Assembly: GCA_936924235.1 (NCBI GenBank)
Contig: CAKZHN010000507.1
Location: 1 to 9,242, forward strand
From: an uncultured Rhodoplanes sp.
GTDB taxonomy: Bacteria; Pseudomonadota; Alphaproteobacteria; Rhizobiales; Xanthobacteraceae
DNA length: 9,242 bases
Reading direction: 5' to 3'
Numbering within the stretch: the first letter of the stretch is position 1; each line of letters starts with the position of its first letter. Below, piece after piece: positions 6,649 through 9,242 of this stretch. The notes below the pieces were generated by a model. The model saw only the letters and a list, made by a program, of their open reading frames with translations. It was not told the DNA's origin and did no database searches. The position numbers and the translations under genes were made by a program.

Positions 6649-6691
6649 GCGCACTGTGTCGCGCTTGATGCATATGCTCGCGACAGGTGCG

Positions 6692-6877
6692 TCAGCGATT
6701 GTGTGTCGCGCGCTCCTTGTCCGCCGGCTGCTCCTGGCCACGTTCGTCCGGAACGATGCCTTGATCACGCTCGGCGGGTTCATCCTTCGCCGCGCGCCGG
6801 CGCGAGGCGGGTTCCTTGTGCGGTGCATGATCGTAATGCGGCACATGATCACGCGATTTCTGTCCGCGCGACGTCAC
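6692..6877 (-). CDS. Small hydrophilic hypothetical protein, translationally coupled
   Basis: 61 aa starting with GTG at 6877 that overlaps the TGA of the upstream membrane-protein gene by 4 nt (GTGA). AAGGA lies 9 nt before the GTG, inside the upstream gene. The product is very rich in charged residues and His (HVPHYDHAPHKEP, then an Arg/Lys/Glu/Asp/Gln-rich stretch to the end), with no Cys, no hydrophobic segment and no recognised domain; it is probably disordered. Two other frames over this stretch are also open, so coding is not certain. The coupled overlap and the Shine-Dalgarno site are the main support. If real, it shares the stress promoter at 7215-7239. Confidence 0.45.
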   Translation of the reverse strand: MTSRGQKSRDHVPHYDHAPHKEPASRRRAAKDEPAERDQGIVPDERGQEQPADKERATHNR

Positions 6878-7173
6878 TTCGGAAGTTCCTTGTGCTCGCC
6901 GCCGCTCGGTTGCTGCTTCGGGGTATTGGAGTGGGCGCCGGAGCCGGTGGTTTCCGGTGCGCGGCTGCTGGGCGCGCTCGCGTTTTGCTGTGCCGGCGTG
7001 CTCGCGGTCTGCGTGAGCGTGTTGGTGTCCTTGGCGTAGATGAAGGCGGCAGCGATGCCGGCGACGAACAGCGCGGCGATGCCCGCGAAGATCACGGCCA
7101 CAGTGGCTTGCGATTCCTCGTTCCTCCGCCAGTGCTCGCGGAGTCGCGACACTCTGGAATCACGATGTTCCAT
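6874..7173 (-). CDS. Small single-pass membrane protein
   Basis: 99 aa. ATG 7173 is preceded by GGGGA 7 nt upstream and lies about 36 nt from the predicted start of transcription. The frame continues to 7350, but that extension would cross the promoter. A basic N-terminus (MEHRDSRVSRLREHWRRNEE) precedes one hydrophobic helix (about 22-46, ATVAVIFAGIAALFVAGIAA), then a Thr/Ser/Ala/Gln/Pro-rich tail (50-99) ending in GGEHKELPK. The positive-inside rule predicts a cytoplasmic N-terminus and a flexible periplasmic tail of about 50 residues. No domain is recognised. It is the first gene of a probable two-gene unit with the 61-aa protein downstream, and is divergent from the exported 75-aa peptide gene. 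Function unknown; promoter type and envelope location suggest a stress-related role. Confidence 0.7.
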   Translation of the reverse strand: MEHRDSRVSRLREHWRRNEESQATVAVIFAGIAALFVAGIAAAFIYAKDTNTLTQTASTPAQQNASAPSSRAPETTGSGAHSNTPKQQPSGGEHKELPK

Positions 7174-7214
7174 GACGTCGTCCCCAGGTTCAGGTTGCAC
7201 CCTCCCGTGGATCA

Positions 7215-7239
7215 AACGTTTGCGGCGCGGCGCTGTTCC
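7215..7239 (-). promoter_or_regulatory. EcfG-type stress promoter of the small membrane protein unit
   Basis: On the minus strand GGAAC (7239-7235) is followed after 16 nt by CGTT (7218-7215), an exact match to GGAAC-N16/17-CGTT. The -10 element sits inside the 10-bp palindrome CAAACGTTTG (7213-7222). The start codon at 7173 is 41 nt past the -10 element. Confidence 0.78.
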
Positions 7240-7275
7240 GGCCGCGGCCGGCAGCGAACAAATTCCCGTGCCGGA

Positions 7276-7301
7276 GGAACGCGTGAGCGGCTTTTTCCGT
7301 T
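7276..7301 (+). promoter_or_regulatory. EcfG-type stress promoter of the 75-aa exported peptide gene
   Basis: GGAAC (7276-7280), 17 nt, CGTT (7298-7301), an exact consensus match. The start codon at 7362 is 60 nt past the -10 element, giving a leader near 54 nt. It lies back-to-back with the minus-strand promoter at 7215-7239, with only 36 bp between their -35 elements. Confidence 0.78.
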
Positions 7302-7361
7302 CTGCGGGCGGGTGCGACAAAGCGTCATCACGGGCGCAGATCACGATCAAGGAGCTTCGCC

Positions 7362-7589
7362 ATGCGACTTCTTCCGATTCTTGCCGCGGCCGGCATCGGC
7401 CTGTTCGCCGTCAGCGCGGCCTATGCCGAGGGAACCAGTAGCCAGACCGGCCAGGGCAATCCCGGTGGCGGACAGAACATGGACACGTCGAACAAGGGTA
7501 ATCCGAACACGCCGTCGGCCGGCCAGACCACGGGCATGAGCTCGAAGACGATGAAGCACAAGAAATCGAGGAAGCATCATTCGATGTAG
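7362..7589 (+). CDS. Small exported protein with Lys/His-rich tail
   Basis: 75 aa. ATG 7362 has an excellent Shine-Dalgarno sequence (AAGGAG at 7349-7354, 7-nt spacing). Residues 1-22 form a classic signal peptide (MRLLPILAAAGIGLFAVSAA, cleavage after AYA), leaving a mature peptide of about 53 residues. This is rich in Gly, Asn, Gln, Ser and Thr (GNPGGGQNMDTSNKGNPN) and ends in a strongly basic, His-containing tail (MKHKKSRKHHSM). No Cys and no known domain. The basic tail could contact acidic lipid, LPS or nucleic acid, or bind metal; none of this is shown by the sequence. Similar short, exported, low-complexity peptides are frequent hypotheticals in Bradyrhizobium. Preceded by an exact EcfG-type promoter, so probably stress-induced. 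Confidence 0.83.
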   Translation: MRLLPILAAAGIGLFAVSAAYAEGTSSQTGQGNPGGGQNMDTSNKGNPNTPSAGQTTGMSSKTMKHKKSRKHHSM

Positions 7590-7648
7590 TGACTGCTTGT
7601 AGATTTCGCGTTGCAATATTTATTTTCCTGCGAGCCATCGGCCCGGAC

Positions 7649-7680
7649 GAGCCGCTGTGCGCCCGGGCACACAGCGGCTC
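7649..7680 (+). terminator. Hairpin downstream of the 75-aa peptide gene
   Basis: GAGCCGCTGTG (7649-7659) pairs perfectly with CACAGCGGCTC (7670-7680), an 11-bp stem with a 10-nt loop. It lies 60 nt after the stop codon at 7589 and just before the promoter of the next gene. The sequence after it (TGTCGTTG) has only a poor T-run, so efficiency is uncertain. Confidence 0.5.
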
Positions 7681-7710
7681 TGTCGTTGCCGGGCCATGAT
7701 GAACATGGCC

Positions 7711-7735
7711 GGAACCTCCCTGACCAGCAGACGTT
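7711..7735 (+). promoter_or_regulatory. EcfG-type stress promoter of the cytoplasmic PRC-barrel gene
   Basis: GGAAC (7711-7715), 16 nt, CGTT (7732-7735), an exact consensus match. The start codon at 7770 is 35 nt past the -10 element, so the leader is about 28 nt and still contains the Shine-Dalgarno sequence AAGGAG. Confidence 0.82.
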
Positions 7736-7769
7736 GCTCTCACAAACGTTGAGGGAAGGAGAACCAATC

Positions 7770-8177
7770 ATGAGCATAGCAACTGGAACCGGCCGTTTCG
7801 GCGAAGCGTCGCCGGCCGTTCACGGCCGGCACGATCTGATCGGCAGCGATCGCGTCGAAGGCACCAACGTTTATCGTTCCGACGGCAAGAAGATCGGCGA
7901 GATCGAGCGCGTGATGCTCGACAAGTTCTCGGGCAACATCGCCTACGCGGTGATGAGCTTCGGCGGCTTCCTGGGGCTCGGCGAGGACCACTATCCGATC
8001 CCGTGGCAGAGGCTGACCTACAACGAGAAGCTCGGCGGCTACGAGGTCAACATCACCGATGACCAGCTCAAGAACGCGCCGCACTATGCCACCGGCGAAG
8101 AGTGGAAGTGGGATCGCACGCAAGGCCAGCGCATCTACGACTATTACGGCGTCCCGCCGTATTGGCCGCTGATGTAA
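7770..8177 (+). CDS. Cytoplasmic PRC-barrel domain protein
   Basis: 135 aa. ATG 7770 follows AAGGAG (7756-7761) by 8 nt; the frame is open back to 7611, but that extension overlaps the promoter and hairpin. No signal peptide or membrane helix. The PRC-barrel domain covers about residues 22-105: LIGSDRVEGTNVYRSDGKKIG, then RVMLDKFSGNIAYAVMSFGGFLGLGEDHYPIPWQRL and the closing strand LGGYEVNITDDQL. This is the common rhizobial 'photosystem reaction centre subunit H-like' stand-alone form. The C-terminal tail is aromatic-rich (EEWKWDRTQGQRIYDYYGVPPYWPLM). It shares VY-x(5)-K-[IL]-G and GGFLG[LM]G with the exported PRC protein at 6062-6586, so the cluster holds one PRC barrel on each side of the inner membrane. 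Function of such proteins is not established; the EcfG-type promoter points to stress induction. Confidence 0.9.
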   Translation: MSIATGTGRFGEASPAVHGRHDLIGSDRVEGTNVYRSDGKKIGEIERVMLDKFSGNIAYAVMSFGGFLGLGEDHYPIPWQRLTYNEKLGGYEVNITDDQLKNAPHYATGEEWKWDRTQGQRIYDYYGVPPYWPLM

Positions 8178-8198
8178 CGCAGGGCATCGCTGTGCGCG

Positions 8199-8235
8199 GA
8201 AGCCCCGTGCCGCAAGGCGCGGGGCTTCGTGTTTT
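8199..8235 (+). terminator. Intrinsic terminator of the cytoplasmic PRC-barrel gene
   Basis: GAAGCCCCGTGCC (8199-8211) pairs with GGCGCGGGGCTTC (8216-8228) apart from one T-G wobble, closed by a GCAA (GNRA) tetraloop and followed by GTGTTTTTA. It begins 22 nt after the stop codon. It lies between convergent genes; the T-run is only on the plus-strand side. Confidence 0.9.
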
Positions 8236-8251
8236 TATCGCGTACACAGTC

Positions 8252-9242
8252 TTATTGCGCACACATGAACGAGCCGGCCTTCTTGGTCCACTCCGGCCCG
8301 AGATTCGGATACTCGCCCGGCTGGAGCCGCATGGTTTCGCCGGTGAACTCCTGGTCGCTGAAGAAGTCCCAGGTGCCGGAGCTCACCCTCACGGATGCGA
8401 TCTGATTGAGCCAGCCGTTCTCGCTGAGACGCGGCTGCTCCGTGGTGGCCTCGGCATTGGTGCCGCCGAAATTCGGCTCGGAGTAGATCGAGATTTGACA
8501 GGCGCCCCCTTGCGGCGGTGGCGGCGGAGCGACAAGCGCGACGGTGCGGGGCGGCGGCGCCGCGCCGGGGCGGCGGCAATACTGCACGCACTGCCAGTCG
8601 CCGTCGCCGTCCTCGAAGTCGACACGCTGCCAGTTCAGCCGGCAGCCGTCCGGCGAGATGCCTTCGCAATAGGACCGCGAGGTCGTGAGATAGGCGTCGG
8701 GGTAGTAATACGCGCCGCCCAGCACCACCACGCCGAGCGCGGTGATCGGCACGAACACCTTCCACTTGTTGCCCCACCAGATCTTTTTCGGACCGCTCTT
8801 CCACACCGGCGCCGAGAACTGGCCGAGCTTGACGAACTGAACGTTGGGGGCGGGCTTGAAGGCGACCTTGCTGACCTGGCCCGGTCCGGGCGTGAACTTG
8901 AGGGCCTGGGCGCCGGCGACGGGCTGGATTTTGTTGCCGCCGACGAAACTGGGCTTGATGCTCGGATTGACGGTGGTCGTGGTGACGGTGGTCTTCTGCC
9001 TGACGACTGTGTTGCCACCGCCGGATTTGTTCGTCCCGCCGCCGGTGCTGACGGTGGTCGTCCGCCGCGTGGTGGTTTTGACCGGGGCCGCCGTCGTCCG
9101 CGGCTGCCGGACCACCGTGGTGGTGGTTCTCGTGACCGCCACCGGCTTCTTGTTTTTGTTGTTCTGCGACGAAAAATCGGTCGCGTTTGATTTCAATGTC
9201 CCGGCCTGAGCCGTCGTTGCCGCCAGCGCTGTGATGCCAACC
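8252..9242 (-). CDS. Exported Thr-rich protein with beta/gamma-crystallin-like C-terminal domain (5' end outside window)
   Basis: 329 codons are visible, ending at TAA 8254-8252. The frame is open to the right edge and upstream of the TTG at 9196 reads VGITALAATTAQAGT, the hydrophobic end of a signal peptide with an AQA cleavage site, so the true start lies beyond the window. After cleavage comes a low-complexity Thr/Arg/Val-rich region (visible residues about 35-92, many TTT runs), a basic/aromatic segment (KKIWWGNKWK), one predicted membrane helix (about 161-181, FVPITALGVVVLGGA), a four-Cys segment (Cys192, 200, 218, 222), a Pro-rich hinge, and a C-terminal domain (248-329). That domain looks like paired Greek-key units: ISIYSEPNFGGTN and WDFFSDQEFTGETMRLQPGEYPNL match the Y/W-x(6)-G crystallin motif, with Cys248 and Cys327 placed for a disulfide. 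Likely envelope-anchored; function unknown. Confidence 0.82.
   Translation of the reverse strand, partial: VGITALAATTAQAGTLKSNATDFSSQNNKNKKPVAVTRTTTTVVRQPRTTAAPVKTTTRRTTTVSTGGGTNKSGGGNTVVRQKTTVTTTTVNPSIKPSFVGGNKIQPVAGAQALKFTPGPGQVSKVAFKPAPNVQFVKLGQFSAPVWKSGPKKIWWGNKWKVFVPITALGVVVLGGAYYYPDAYLTTSRSYCEGISPDGCRLNWQRVDFEDGDGDWQCVQYCRRPGAAPPPRTVALVAPPPPPQGGACQISIYSEPNFGGTNAEATTEQPRLSENGWLNQIASVRVSSGTWDFFSDQEFTGETMRLQPGEYPNLGPEWTKKAGSFMCAQ

Noticed and set aside
6592..6852. Minus-strand 86-codon basic frame overlapping the 61-aa candidate
   Set aside because: No coupled start or convincing Shine-Dalgarno site. It also runs through the EcfG-type promoter of the PRC-barrel gene, and its composition is Arg-rich shadow-like.
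6656..7039. Plus-strand 127-codon frame with hydrophobic segments
   Set aside because: It is antisense to the 99-aa and 61-aa frames, has no Shine-Dalgarno site, and its hydrophobicity comes from the complement of Ala/Thr/Arg-rich codons.

Overview
The window looks like chromosome of a GC-rich alphaproteobacterium, most likely of the Bradyrhizobium/Rhodopseudomonas group. The reasons are strong G/C preference at third codon positions, two stand-alone TctC/Bug-type substrate-binding proteins, a palindromic repeat of the kind scattered through Bradyrhizobium genomes (2236-2284), and several promoters matching the alphaproteobacterial EcfG stress consensus. Genus placement is inference from style, not from a marker gene.

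Left part (1-4105), catabolic and transport genes. It opens with the C-terminal end of a fumarate-reductase/tricarballylate-dehydrogenase type FAD protein, followed by a perfect 16-bp hairpin. Next comes an exported isochorismatase-fold protein that lacks the usual active-site cysteine. A TctC-like periplasmic binding protein lies on the minus strand. Divergent from it is a two-gene plus-strand operon with an ATGA overlap: a single-cysteine arylmalonate-decarboxylase/Asp-Glu-racemase family enzyme and a second TctC-like binding protein. No TctA/TctB membrane components are present. The set suggests uptake and breakdown of a small organic acid, possibly a substituted malonate or dicarboxylate, but the substrate cannot be read from sequence.

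Middle (4107-6010): a full-length ABC-F ATPase of the Uup type on the minus strand. Its stop codon is 1 nt from that of the convergent tctC-like gene. A strong intrinsic terminator at 5981-6010 separates it from the next minus-strand unit.

Right part (6062-9242), a cluster of small envelope or stress proteins. It holds an exported Thr/Ser-rich PRC-barrel protein, a 99-aa single-pass membrane protein with a probable translationally coupled 61-aa hydrophilic protein, a 75-aa exported peptide with a Lys/His tail, a cytoplasmic PRC-barrel protein, and a partial exported Thr-rich protein ending in a beta/gamma-crystallin-like domain. The main observation is that all four transcription units whose 5' ends lie in the window carry an exact GGAAC-N16/17-CGTT promoter 28-54 nt before the start codon. 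The cluster therefore reads as a local general-stress-response (EcfG sigma factor) regulon of poorly described proteins.
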